Shown one piece after another: positions 43,331 to 50,613 of a stretch of 50,613 bases of DNA. The DNA lies in the NCBI RefSeq assembly GCF_001431665.1, contig NZ_LLXV01000030.1, positions 1-50,613 of the forward strand, in the 5' to 3' direction. Each line of letters starts with the position of its first letter. The stretch's first letter is position 1. Origin of the DNA: Stenotrophomonas beteli. GTDB taxonomy: Bacteria; Pseudomonadota; Gammaproteobacteria; Xanthomonadales; Xanthomonadaceae. Made by a program: the position numbers and the translations under genes. The notes beneath the pieces were generated by a model. It had not been told where the DNA came from, did no database searches, and worked only from the letters and a program-made list of their open reading frames with translations.

Positions 43331-44215
43331 TTACGGGGCAATGATGACCTCAGCCGAGCGCGCCCGGGTGGCGGCCGCCTTCTTGTCACTGACCTGGATG
43401 CGGTTGCTGGCGACACCGGCCGCGACCAGTGCGTCGCGCAGCGCCTCGGCCCGCTTCTGGCCGACCCCGTTGGCGCTGTCATAGGCCTCGATACGCAGGC
43501 GGCCCTTCTTGCCGATGTTCAGGTACTCGGCCAGCGCCTTGGCCTGGTTGCGGGCGCCGCCGGACAGGCTGGAGGCGCCAGTGGCAAATGCGTCACCATT
43601 GAAAGTGAAGACTTCGCCACGGCCGTCGAACTTCGAGCCCGGCAGCTTCTGCCCGGACACCAGCTCGGCTTCCTCGCGGGCCAGCTTGGCGGCGTTCTGC
43701 TGGGCGGCGCTGAGGCGCTGCTGCTGCTTGCCGGCCACGCTGGTCAGGGCGTTCTCGGCGTCCTGGCGGGCCAGGGTTTCGGCTTCGGCGGCCTGGCGCA
43801 GACGCTCTGCCTCCTCGGCCTGCATCTGCGCCTGCATGCGCAGCTGCTCGGCTTCCTGGCGGGCACGGGCGGCGTCGCGGCGGCTGGCCTCGATCAGCAG
43901 GTCGCTGCGGGTCCGCTCGAGGCGGTCAACCTCGCGCGCGGCCAGGGCGGTGCGCACGGCGGTCTCGGCAATCTCCACCCGGCGCTCGGCCAGATAGGTG
44001 GCCAGCTCCTGGTCGCGGCGCTTGGCCTTGTCCAGGGTGGCAATGGCCTGCTGCGCCTGCATGCGCTCGAAGGCGCCCAGCTCGGCAGTGTCCGGGTTGG
44101 CCTGGATGGCCATCAGGCGCTGGCTCAGCTGCGCCACCAGCGGGTTGTCGGCAGCCATGGCCAGCGACGGCAGCGCCAGCAGGGCGGCCAGGGTTGCGGC
44201 AGTCATCGGCTTCAT
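43331..44215 (-). CDS. OmpA-like periplasmic protein with coiled coil
   Basis: A 294-residue exported protein. Residues 1-21 are a signal peptide ending SLAMA-AD. Residues 50-180 are a long, Arg/Glu/Gln/Ala-rich coiled coil, and 190-294 are an OmpA-type peptidoglycan-binding domain (FNGDAFATGASSLSGGARNQ, RIEAYDSANGVGQKRAEALR). It probably links the envelope to peptidoglycan. The start overlaps the DUF4398 stop by four bases, so the two are coexpressed and may act together. No lipobox is seen. Confidence 0.87.
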   Translation of the reverse strand: MKPMTAATLAALLALPSLAMAADNPLVAQLSQRLMAIQANPDTAELGAFERMQAQQAIATLDKAKRRDQELATYLAERRVEIAETAVRTALAAREVDRLERTRSDLLIEASRRDAARARQEAEQLRMQAQMQAEEAERLRQAAEAETLARQDAENALTSVAGKQQQRLSAAQQNAAKLAREEAELVSGQKLPGSKFDGRGEVFTFNGDAFATGASSLSGGARNQAKALAEYLNIGKKGRLRIEAYDSANGVGQKRAEALRDALVAAGVASNRIQVSDKKAAATRARSAEVIIAP

Positions 44216-44601
44216 CGGCGGTCCTCCCCGGTCGACAGCTGGCGCTGCAGCTGGTTGACCTCGTTGCGGCGCAACTGCAGCTGGGCGGTGGCCGTGGCCT
44301 CCTCGCTGCGCACACGCGCCAGGTCGGCATCGGCGGCGGCGCGCAGGGCCATCGCCGGGGCGTTCTTGCGCTCGCGGCGGTCGGCAGCGGCCCGCTGGGC
44401 CTGCTCCAGGCCCTGCCGGGCCAGGCCGATCAGGTCCGGGGCGTACTGGTCGGCATCGGCCTGGGTGGCCTTGTCCACCGCCTGCCGGGCCTGCGCCAGT
44501 TCCAGCGCGGCGTCCTGCGCCCAGGCGGGGGCAGACAGTGCGAATGCAAACGCCATCACATACAGGACATGGCGCATTCGTGCGAAGCTAAGTCGTTTCA
44601 T
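44212..44601 (-). CDS. DUF4398 periplasmic protein
   Basis: A 129-residue protein of the DUF4398 family, often encoded next to OmpA-like proteins. Residues 1-32 are a signal peptide ending SAPAWA-QD. The rest is one helical Ala/Arg/Gln-rich domain (ELAQARQAVDKATQADADQY). The ATG at 44601 is chosen for the basic MKRLSFARMRHVLYV start; an internal Met at residue 9 is possible. It is divergent from pilU with 97 bases between. Confidence 0.82.
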   Translation of the reverse strand: MKRLSFARMRHVLYVMAFAFALSAPAWAQDAALELAQARQAVDKATQADADQYAPDLIGLARQGLEQAQRAAADRRERKNAPAMALRAAADADLARVRSEEATATAQLQLRRNEVNQLQRQLSTGEDRR

Positions 44602-44698
44602 TGGGGAGGCCGTACCGGTTGTCGGTTCACGGCCATTGTCGTCAAGCCGACACCGTGCTGGCAACGGGCGTCGGCCGTTTCGTTGGGGAAAATTCGCA

Positions 44699-45829
44699 AT
44701 GGATATCGGCTACTTCCTGAAGCTGATGACCGAAAAGAACGCTTCGGACATGTTCCTGACCACCGGGGCACCGGTCTACATCAAGATCGAGGGGAAGCTC
44801 TATCCGCTGGGCAACACCGGCCTGCCGCCGGGCATGGTCAAGAAGATCGCCTACTCGCTGATGGACGAAGGCCAGGTGCCGCAGTTCGAGCGCGAGCTGG
44901 AACTCAACATGGCCATCGCCCTGCCCGATGCCGGGCGCTTCCGCGTCAACGTGTTCAAGCAGCGCGGTGAGGTCGGCATGGTCATCCGCGCCATCCGCAG
45001 CCGCATTCCCAGCATCGAAGAGCTGAACCTGCCGCAGGTGCTGAAGGACGTCATCATGACCCCGCGCGGGCTGGTGCTGGTGGTGGGGTCCACCGGTTCC
45101 GGCAAGTCGACCTCGCTGGCGTCGATGATCGACCACCGCAACAGCACCACCACCGGTCACATCCTCACCATCGAGGACCCGATCGAATACCTGCACAAGC
45201 ACAAGATGTCGATCGTCAACCAGCGCGAAGTCGGGCTGGACACCCATGCGTTCCACAACGCGCTGAAGAACGCCATGCGTGAAGCGCCGGACGTGATCCT
45301 GATCGGCGAGATCCTGGACGCGGAGACGATGGAAGCGGCGATCGCCTTTGCCGAGACCGGGCACCTCTGCCTGGCCACCCTGCACTCCAACAACGCCGAC
45401 CAGACCATCGAGCGCATCCTGAACTTCTTCCCGGAAAGCGCGCACAAGAACGTGCTGATGAACCTGGCGCTGAACCTGCGTGCGGTGATCAGCCAGCGCC
45501 TGGTGAAGAACAAGGAAGGCCGTCGCCTGCCGGCCACCGAGGTGCTGATCAACACGCCGATGATCCGCGACCTGCTGCGTCGCGGCCAGGTGCACGAGAT
45601 CAAGGCGGCGATGGAAGGCTCGTTGGAGGAAGGCATGGAGAGCTTCGACCAGTGCCTGTTCCGGCTGGCCAAGGCCGGCGTCATCGAACAGGAGGAAGCG
45701 CTGCGTGCGGCCGACTCGCGCGACGGTCTGGCGCTGAAGTTCCGCCTGTCCGAAGGCAGCAGCGGCGAGCACGATCCGTACGCGGATTTCTCATCGCCAA
45801 CCCAGCCCACCATCACCCACGGCTTCTGA
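44699..45829 (+). CDS. pilU: Type IV pilus retraction ATPase PilU
   Basis: PilT-dependent retraction ATPase. The 376-residue protein starts MDIGYFLKLMTEKNASDMFL and has Walker A GSTGSGKS at 130-137, the Asp box ILTIEDPIEY at 155-164, DVILIGEILDAET at 198-210 and the His box HLCLATLHSNNADQT. The long C-terminal tail is PilU-like rather than PilT-like. In most PilT/PilU proteins the Walker B segment reads GExRD; here Leu206 stands where Arg is usual. GGGGA lies about 12 bases upstream of the ATG. A much longer frame is open to the left but has no family similarity. pilT is not in the window. Confidence 0.93.
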   Translation: MDIGYFLKLMTEKNASDMFLTTGAPVYIKIEGKLYPLGNTGLPPGMVKKIAYSLMDEGQVPQFERELELNMAIALPDAGRFRVNVFKQRGEVGMVIRAIRSRIPSIEELNLPQVLKDVIMTPRGLVLVVGSTGSGKSTSLASMIDHRNSTTTGHILTIEDPIEYLHKHKMSIVNQREVGLDTHAFHNALKNAMREAPDVILIGEILDAETMEAAIAFAETGHLCLATLHSNNADQTIERILNFFPESAHKNVLMNLALNLRAVISQRLVKNKEGRRLPATEVLINTPMIRDLLRRGQVHEIKAAMEGSLEEGMESFDQCLFRLAKAGVIEQEEALRAADSRDGLALKFRLSEGSSGEHDPYADFSSPTQPTITHGF

Positions 45830-45836
45830 CCGCACG

Positions 45837-45900
45837 AAAAAGGGGACGGAGGGGATTAAGTCGTATATGTACCTACGACACGGTTCCTCCGCCCCATTTT
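45837..45900 (+). repeat. GGGGACGGAGGGG palindromic repeat, copy 1 (imperfect)
   Basis: The left arm, 45837-45865, contains GGGGACGGAGGGG then ATTAAGTCGTA. An eight-base loop follows, and the right arm to 45900 pairs only partly (CGGAGG and GTCGTA cores kept). The first 27 bases after the leading A-run are identical to the copy at 48663. It starts seven bases after the pilU stop. Confidence 0.8.
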
Positions 45901-45918
45901 CCTGAAGAATTCAGGGGC

Positions 45919-45937
45919 GGTCTCATCCAATGAGACC
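45919..45937 (+). other. Hairpin in the leader of the radical-SAM gene
   Basis: GGTCTCAT / ATGAGACC around CCA, 22 bases before the start codon. It has no T-run; it may affect translation or simply be part of the repeat-derived leader. Confidence 0.45.
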
Positions 45938-45958
45938 CCTCATCCGTAGGTTTCCGCA

Positions 45959-47242
45959 ATGGAAACCATCCGCAAGCTGGCCATTCTGGCCGATGCCGCC
46001 AAGTACGACGCCTCCTGCGCCTCCAGTGGCTCGGGAAAGCGCGACTCGCGTGCGAGCGGTGGCATCGGCAGCACCGAGGGCATGGGCATCTGCCACAGCT
46101 ATACGCCGGACGGCCGCTGCGTATCCCTGCTGAAGATCCTGCTGACCAACTTCTGCGTCTACGACTGTGCCTATTGCGTGAACCGCGTTTCCAGCAATGT
46201 GGCCCGCGCGCGCTTCAGCGTGGACGAGGTGGTTGCACTGACCCTGGATTTCTACAAGCGCAACTACATCGAAGGCCTGTTCCTCTCCAGCGGCATCATC
46301 CGCAATGCGGACTACACGATGGAGCAGATGGTGGAGGTCGCCCGGCGCCTGCGCCAGGAACACCGCTTTGCCGGCTACATCCACCTCAAAACCATTCCCG
46401 AAGCGTCGCCGGAACTGCTGGCCAGCGCTGGCCGCCACGCCGACCGCCTGTCGATCAATGTGGAACTGCCCACCGAGGCCGGGCTGAGCACACTGGCGCC
46501 GGAAAAGACCGTCCAGTCGATCCGCGGCGCGATGGGCGAGCTGCGCTGGCGCATCGAGGAAGCCCAGGAGGCCCGCAGGGCCGCACCCGCGCAGGCGCCA
46601 GCAGTGACCCGCAGCGCGCGGCCCAAACCGCCCCGTTTCGCGCCGGCAGGCCAGAGCACGCAGATGATCGTGGGTGCCGATGGCGCCAGTGACCGCCAGA
46701 TCCTGACCAGCGCCGATAGCCTGTACGGCAACTACCGCATGCGCCGGGTCTACTACTCCGCGTTCAGTCCGATTCCCGATGCCAGCCGGCAACTGCCGCT
46801 GCAGCCCCCACCCCTGCAGCGCGAGCACCGGCTGTACCAGGCCGACTGGCTGTTGCGCTTCTATGGTTACGGCGTGGACGAGATCACCGATACCACGCAG
46901 GGCGGAATGCTCGATCTGGATATCGATCCGAAGATGGCCTGGGCAATCCGCCATCCCGACCGCTTCCCGGTCGATCTGAACCGTGCCCCGAAGGAAATGC
47001 TGCTGCGGGTGCCTGGCCTGGGCGTGCGCAATGCACAGCGCGTGCTGATGGCGCGCCGCCACGGGCGCCTGCGCGTGGCCGACATCGCCCGCCTGAAGGC
47101 ACCGATGAGCAAGCTGCTGCCGTTCGTGCTGCTGGCCGACCATCACCCGCGCAAGGCACTGGATGACCCGGCCACGCTGCGTGCGCAGCTGGCCCCGCCT
47201 CCGCGCCAGGGATCGCTGTTCGATGCGCCGCCGGCCGCCTGA
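45959..47242 (+). CDS. Putative DNA modification/repair radical SAM protein
   Basis: A 427-residue radical SAM enzyme of the group annotated as putative DNA modification/repair protein. The [4Fe-4S] cysteines are C66, C70 and C73 in NFCVYDCAYC. Other family blocks are SSGIIRNADYTMEQM, HLKTIPEASPELL and RLSINVELPTE. A helix-hairpin-helix DNA-binding region lies at about 339-375 (NRAPKEMLLRVPGLGVRNAQ). It overlaps the UdgX gene by 20 bases, and this two-gene pairing is widespread. The reaction is unknown. Confidence 0.9.
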   Translation: METIRKLAILADAAKYDASCASSGSGKRDSRASGGIGSTEGMGICHSYTPDGRCVSLLKILLTNFCVYDCAYCVNRVSSNVARARFSVDEVVALTLDFYKRNYIEGLFLSSGIIRNADYTMEQMVEVARRLRQEHRFAGYIHLKTIPEASPELLASAGRHADRLSINVELPTEAGLSTLAPEKTVQSIRGAMGELRWRIEEAQEARRAAPAQAPAVTRSARPKPPRFAPAGQSTQMIVGADGASDRQILTSADSLYGNYRMRRVYYSAFSPIPDASRQLPLQPPPLQREHRLYQADWLLRFYGYGVDEITDTTQGGMLDLDIDPKMAWAIRHPDRFPVDLNRAPKEMLLRVPGLGVRNAQRVLMARRHGRLRVADIARLKAPMSKLLPFVLLADHHPRKALDDPATLRAQLAPPPRQGSLFDAPPAA

Positions 47243-48683
47243 GGCGCAACGCTGGTCCCAACGGGTCGACCCGGCCTGGTCGTTGCAGGCCTGGCGCGAT
47301 GGTGCACGTGATGCGCTGCTGCGGGGCGTGCGGCCCGAGCAGCTGGATTGGCTCGATGGCAGCGAAGCCTCGCTGCTGGATGCGCCGCCGGTGCAGCAGG
47401 CACCCGTGCCGGTACACGCAACCGTTCCCGGCGTCCCGCGCGAGTTCCTGGAACTGGCCGCCACCTGCCTGTGCCACAGCGAACCGCAGCGCCTGTCACT
47501 GCTGTACCGGCTGCTGTGGCGGATCACCCATGGCGAACGCGCGGTGCTGAGCAATCCCGCCGATGCCGATGTGCTGCGTGCGATGACGCTGGCCCAGGCC
47601 GTTCGCCGCGACACGCACAAGATGAAGGCATTCGTACGCTTCCGCGAGGTGCCCGGCCAGCCCGAGGCGTTCATCGCGTGGTTCGAACCGCAGCATCACA
47701 TCGTCGACCGGGTGGCGCCCTTCTTCGCACGCCGCTTCACCGGCATGCGCTGGGCCATCCTGACGCCTTCGCGCAGCGTGGCATGGGACGGACAGGCGCT
47801 GGCGTTCGGCCCGGGTGCACGGCGTGAGGATGCCCCCGCCGAGGATGCGCGCGAGGCGCTGTGGCAGACCTATTACGCCAGCATCTTCAATCCGGCCCGG
47901 CTCAATACCCGGATGATGCTGCAGGAGATGCCGGCCAGGTACTGGCGCCACCTGCCCGAGGCGCAGTTGCTGCCGCGCCTGGTGCGCGATGCCGGCGATC
48001 GCGTGCAGGAAATGCATGATCGGCCCGCGCAGTCACCCCAGCGCAGGATTCCCACGCGCGCGAACGCGGCGACAGCGGCGACCGATGCCAGCAGCCTGGA
48101 GAATCTGCGCGGGCAGGCCAGCGCCTGCCGCCAGTGCCCGCTCTGGGAGCAGGCCACGCAGACCGTGTTCGGGCAGGGGCCGGCAGGGGCCGAGGTGATG
48201 CTGGTCGGAGAGCAACCTGGCGACACCGAGGATCTGCGCGGGCAACCGTTCGCAGGACCTGCCGGCCAGGTGCTGGACCGCGCACTGGCCGAACTGGGGA
48301 TCGATCGCGCCACGCTGTACCTGACCAACGCGGTGAAGCACTTCCACCATGAACGGCGCGGCAAGGTGCGGCTGCACAAGCGGCCGGAGAGCCGCCACAT
48401 CCAGGCCTGCCGCCCCTGGCTGATGGGTGAGATCGCGCGCGTGCGGCCCCGGGTGATCGTGTGCCTGGGCGCGACAGCGGCCGCCTCGGTATTCGGTCGT
48501 GATTTCGACCTCTCCCGCGACCGCGGACGCTGGCACACCCTCGAGGACGGCACGCGCGGCTACGCCACGGTGCACCCGGCATGGGTGTTGCGGCAGGCCA
48601 ACGATGCGCGCCGCGAGGAAGCCTACCGGGTTTTCCGCGATGACCTGGCCCGTTTGCAGCAGAAAGGGGACGGAGGGGATTAA
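47223..48683 (+). CDS. udgX: DUF4130-UdgX fusion uracil-DNA glycosylase
   Basis: A 486-residue fusion: DUF4130 at about 70-240 and a UdgX-type uracil-DNA glycosylase at about 300-480. The glycosylase motif A is GEQPGD (329-334). The loop that in Mycobacterium smegmatis UdgX reads KRRIH, and traps DNA through its His, here reads GKVRLHKRP with His385. Cysteines in ACRQCPLW, QACRPW and IVCLGA fit the [4Fe-4S] site. The ATG at 47223 overlaps the radical-SAM stop. The last seven residues (KGDGGD and stop) come from the repeat at 48663. Upstream ATG positions lie inside the partner gene. Confidence 0.93.
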   Translation: MRRRPPEAQRWSQRVDPAWSLQAWRDGARDALLRGVRPEQLDWLDGSEASLLDAPPVQQAPVPVHATVPGVPREFLELAATCLCHSEPQRLSLLYRLLWRITHGERAVLSNPADADVLRAMTLAQAVRRDTHKMKAFVRFREVPGQPEAFIAWFEPQHHIVDRVAPFFARRFTGMRWAILTPSRSVAWDGQALAFGPGARREDAPAEDAREALWQTYYASIFNPARLNTRMMLQEMPARYWRHLPEAQLLPRLVRDAGDRVQEMHDRPAQSPQRRIPTRANAATAATDASSLENLRGQASACRQCPLWEQATQTVFGQGPAGAEVMLVGEQPGDTEDLRGQPFAGPAGQVLDRALAELGIDRATLYLTNAVKHFHHERRGKVRLHKRPESRHIQACRPWLMGEIARVRPRVIVCLGATAAASVFGRDFDLSRDRGRWHTLEDGTRGYATVHPAWVLRQANDARREEAYRVFRDDLARLQQKGDGGD

Positions 48684-48722
48684 GTCGTAAGTGCATATAC
48701 GACTTAATCCCCTCCGTCCCCT
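48663..48722. repeat. GGGGACGGAGGGG palindromic repeat, copy 2 (perfect)
   Basis: A perfect 25-bp inverted repeat at 48665-48689 and 48698-48722 around an eight-base loop. The left arm reads GGGGACGGAGGGG then ATTAAGTCGTA. It encodes the udgX C-terminus and stop, and ends six bases before the maiA end. Twenty-seven bases are identical to copy 1 at 45839-45865. It is also placed to act as a terminator for both convergent genes. Confidence 0.88.
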
Positions 48723-48728
48723 CTACTT

Positions 48729-49397
48729 TCAGGCGGCGTCGGGCTGCTTTTCCGGGCGCGCACGGTCAAAGGCGTCCAGCGCCTGGCAGGCCGCTTCGAT
48801 GCGGCGCAGGGTCGGGAACGGTGCCAGGTCCAGGCCGAAGCGGTGCGCGTTGTACAGCTGCGGCAGCAGGCAGAGATCGGCCAGGCCGGGGCGGTCGCCG
48901 TGGCAGAAGGTGCCGGTGTCGCGGCTGTTGGCCAGCATCGCTTCCATCGCGGCAAAGCCTTCGGCGATCCAGTGCAGGGTCCACTGCGTGCGGGCATCGG
49001 CCGGCAGTTGCAGTTCACGCTCCAGGTACTGCATCACCCGCAGGTTGTTGATCGGATGGATATCGCAGGCCACCAGCTGCGCCAGCGCCCGCACCCGTGC
49101 ACGGCCGGCGGCGTCGGCCGGCAGCAGTGGCACCTGCGGGAAGCGCTCGTCCAGGTATTCCACAATCGCCAGCGACTGGGTCAGCGTGTGCCCCTCGTGC
49201 AGCAGGGTCGGCACCAGCTGCTGCGGGTTGAGCGCACGATAGGCGTGCAGATGCTGCTCGCCGCCTTCGCGCACCAGGTGCACCGGCCGCGCGTCCCAGG
49301 CCAGGCCTTTCAGCTCCAGGCCGATGCGCACACGGTAGGCGGCGCTGGATCGCCAGTAGGTGTACAGCACGATGCCGTCGTCAACCGGAATCTCCAT
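48729..49397 (-). CDS. maiA: Maleylacetoacetate isomerase
   Basis: Zeta-class glutathione transferase converting maleylacetoacetate to fumarylacetoacetate in tyrosine/homogentisate catabolism. The 222-residue protein has the active-site YWRSSAAYRVRIGLELKG at 14-31, NPQQLVPTLLHEG, TQSLAIVEYLDER and CDIHPINNLRVMQYL in the C-terminal domain. It starts 14 bases after the fahA stop and is cotranscribed. The ATG at 49397 adds a short MEIPVDDG tail before the conserved start. Confidence 0.94.
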   Translation of the reverse strand: MEIPVDDGIVLYTYWRSSAAYRVRIGLELKGLAWDARPVHLVREGGEQHLHAYRALNPQQLVPTLLHEGHTLTQSLAIVEYLDERFPQVPLLPADAAGRARVRALAQLVACDIHPINNLRVMQYLERELQLPADARTQWTLHWIAEGFAAMEAMLANSRDTGTFCHGDRPGLADLCLLPQLYNAHRFGLDLAPFPTLRRIEAACQALDAFDRARPEKQPDAA

Positions 49398-49411
49398 CGC
49401 CGCCTCCAGGC

Positions 49412-50401
49412 TCAGGGCTTGGCCGCCTGCTCGATGCGCTGCTCGATCGCACCGAAGATGCTGTTACCTGCGGCATCGAGCATCTCGATGCGAACCACGT
49501 CGCCGAAGGACATGAACGGCGTGCTCGGGCTGCCGTCGCGCAGGGTTTCGACCACGCGCTGTTCGGCGAAGCACGAGGCGCCCTTGCTGGTGTCCTCGTT
49601 GGCGATGGTGCCGGAGCCGACAATGGTGCCGGCGCCGAGCGGACGGGTCTTGGCCGCATGGGCAACCAGCTGGGCGAAGTTGAACTGCATGTCCACGCCT
49701 GCTTCGGGCGCGCCGAACCACTGGCCGTTGATGTGGGTCAGCAGCGGCAGGTGCACCTTGCTGTCCTGCCAGGCAGCACCCAGTTCGTCGGGGGTGACGA
49801 ACACCGGCGACAGCGCCGAGCGCGGCTTGGACTGCAGGAAGCCGAAACCCTTGGCCAGCTCGCCCGGTATCAGGTTGCGCAGCGAAACATCGTTGACCAG
49901 GCCGATCAGCTGGATATGGCCTGCGGCCTGTTCCGGGGTGGCGGCCATCGGCACGTCGTCGGTGATCACTACGATCTCCGCTTCCAGGTCGATGCCGTAG
50001 TCCTCACTGACCACCTTGACCGCATCGCGCGGGCCGTAGAAGCCGGCGCTGGTGGCCTGGTACATCAGCGGGTCGGTGTAGAAGCTCTCCGGCACCTCGG
50101 CGCCGCGGGCGCGGCGCACGCGCTCGACGTGCGGCAGGTAGGCACTGCCATCGACGAACTCATAGGCGCGCGGCATCGGCGCGGCCAGCGCCTGCGGGTC
50201 GAGGTCGAACACGCCATCGGCATCGCCGGCATTGAGCGATTCGGACAGGGCGTTCAGGCGCGGCGCGATGCGGCTCCAGTCCTCCAGGGCCTGCTGCAGG
50301 GTGGCGGCAATGCCGGTGGCGCGGACGCCGTGGCGCAGGTCACGCGAGACGACGATCAGGGTGCCGTCGCGGCCGCCTTCCTTCAAAGAACCAAGCTTCA
50401 T
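49412..50401 (-). CDS. fahA: Fumarylacetoacetate hydrolase family protein
   Basis: Expected to split fumarylacetoacetate to fumarate and acetoacetate, directly after MaiA. The 329-residue protein has the FAH metal-ligand stretch YGIDLEAEIVVITDD, GLVNDVSLRN and GAGTIVGSGTIANED. The ATG at 50401 (MKLGSLKEGGRDG) is chosen over an upstream Met because it matches the family start, though no good Shine-Dalgarno precedes it. hmgA and hppD, the earlier pathway steps, are not in the window. Other FAH-fold activities are possible, but maiA next door makes this role likely. Confidence 0.9.
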   Translation of the reverse strand: MKLGSLKEGGRDGTLIVVSRDLRHGVRATGIAATLQQALEDWSRIAPRLNALSESLNAGDADGVFDLDPQALAAPMPRAYEFVDGSAYLPHVERVRRARGAEVPESFYTDPLMYQATSAGFYGPRDAVKVVSEDYGIDLEAEIVVITDDVPMAATPEQAAGHIQLIGLVNDVSLRNLIPGELAKGFGFLQSKPRSALSPVFVTPDELGAAWQDSKVHLPLLTHINGQWFGAPEAGVDMQFNFAQLVAHAAKTRPLGAGTIVGSGTIANEDTSKGASCFAEQRVVETLRDGSPSTPFMSFGDVVRIEMLDAAGNSIFGAIEQRIEQAAKP

Positions 50402-50494
50402 GGGTGGGTGTCCGGAGTCGTGGGCAAACAAGTTTCAAGTGTAATCAAATCTGCGGCGACGCCAAGCTGCAGCGCGGCATCGGCCCACCCTACC

Positions 50495-50531
50495 GTAGTG
50501 GGGGGTTCGGCAGGGCTTGCAGCCCTGCACC
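50495..50531 (+). repeat. Palindromic intergenic repeat, copy B, with GTAG head
   Basis: GTAG at 50495-50498, a G-run, then GCAGGGCT / AGCCCTGC around TGC (50510-50528) and ACC. It is the opposite-strand relative of the element at 4-38. The remaining 212 bases after fahA show no gene. Confidence 0.7.
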
Positions 50532-50613
50532 TGCTTCACGCCAGGGCAACCTCAAATGCCAGAGCGGCTCTGGGTTGTTGTGAGTTGGGCGGGGCGGTGT
50601 GGGTGGGCAGGAC

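Noticed and set aside
42824..44698. Very long open frame continuous with pilU (about 1000 codons in total)
   Set aside because: The part before 44699 lies opposite the DUF465, OmpA-like and DUF4398 genes and has no family similarity. PilU starts at its conserved MDIGYFLKLM.
45837..48722. Composite transposon made by the two GGGGACGGAGGGG repeats
   Set aside because: The repeats carry no transposase and no target-site duplication was seen. They look like REP-type palindromes rather than insertion-sequence ends.

Overview
The window is a GC-rich chromosomal segment of a Xanthomonadaceae gammaproteobacterium, most likely a member of the Stenotrophomonas maltophilia group. Three things point there: an LPS/O-antigen locus bounded by etfBA and metB, the position known from Xanthomonas; xanA/xanB and rmlBACD beside it; and short palindromic repeats with a GTAG head, like the SMAG elements of S. 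maltophilia. There is no rRNA, tRNA, CRISPR array, insertion sequence or prophage.

Layout. 0.1-3.8 kb: proS, an H-NS-type nucleoid protein and a ThrE-like exporter. 3.9-7.4 kb: a four-gene MCE/Mla-type lipid transporter operon (STAS-permease fusion, ATPase, MCE protein, lipoprotein), convergent with alkB. 8.1-10.1 kb: a large GH99-like/RgpF glycan protein. 10.2-11.5 kb: succinyl-CoA:3-oxoacid CoA-transferase (scoAB). 11.7-18 kb: nucleotide-sugar genes xanA, xanB and rmlBACD, supplying GDP-mannose precursors and dTDP-L-rhamnose. 18.2-19.9 kb: etfBA. 20.0-39.8 kb: the variable O-antigen locus. 39.8-42.5 kb: metB and cystathionine beta-synthase. 42.8-45.8 kb: a DUF465 protein, an OmpA-like/DUF4398 pair and pilU. 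46-48.7 kb: a radical-SAM/UdgX DNA-repair pair between two copies of a palindromic repeat. 48.7-50.4 kb: maiA and fahA of tyrosine/homogentisate breakdown.

The O-antigen locus is two convergent operons that overlap tail to tail at 30096-30131. The minus-strand half starts with metB and continues through wzm, wzt, a methyltransferase/coiled-coil/membrane-anchor protein (candidate chain terminator), a tandem GT2 protein, a WsaF-like rhamnosyltransferase, a polytopic membrane protein and a membrane-anchored GT2. This reads as an ABC-transporter-dependent, probably rhamnose-rich O-polysaccharide. The plus-strand half is a very tight ten-gene operon: a polyprenyl-P-sugar-synthase-like GT2, a WecD-like N-acyltransferase, a dedicated acyl carrier protein, a FabG-like reductase, an acyl-AMP ligase, LuxE-like and LuxC-like enzymes, a small ArnE/F-like membrane protein, WecE and a 707-residue membrane protein.

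Interpretation. RmlA/RmlB make dTDP-4-keto-6-deoxyglucose, which WecE would aminate to dTDP-Fuc4N. The WecD-like enzyme would then N-acylate it with an unusual acyl group prepared on the dedicated ACP. The GT2, the small membrane protein and the large membrane protein would load, flip and transfer the sugar on the periplasmic side. The LuxE/LuxC/ACP/acyl-ligase set inside an O-antigen locus is the best candidate for an undescribed system here; its acyl product cannot be read from sequence.
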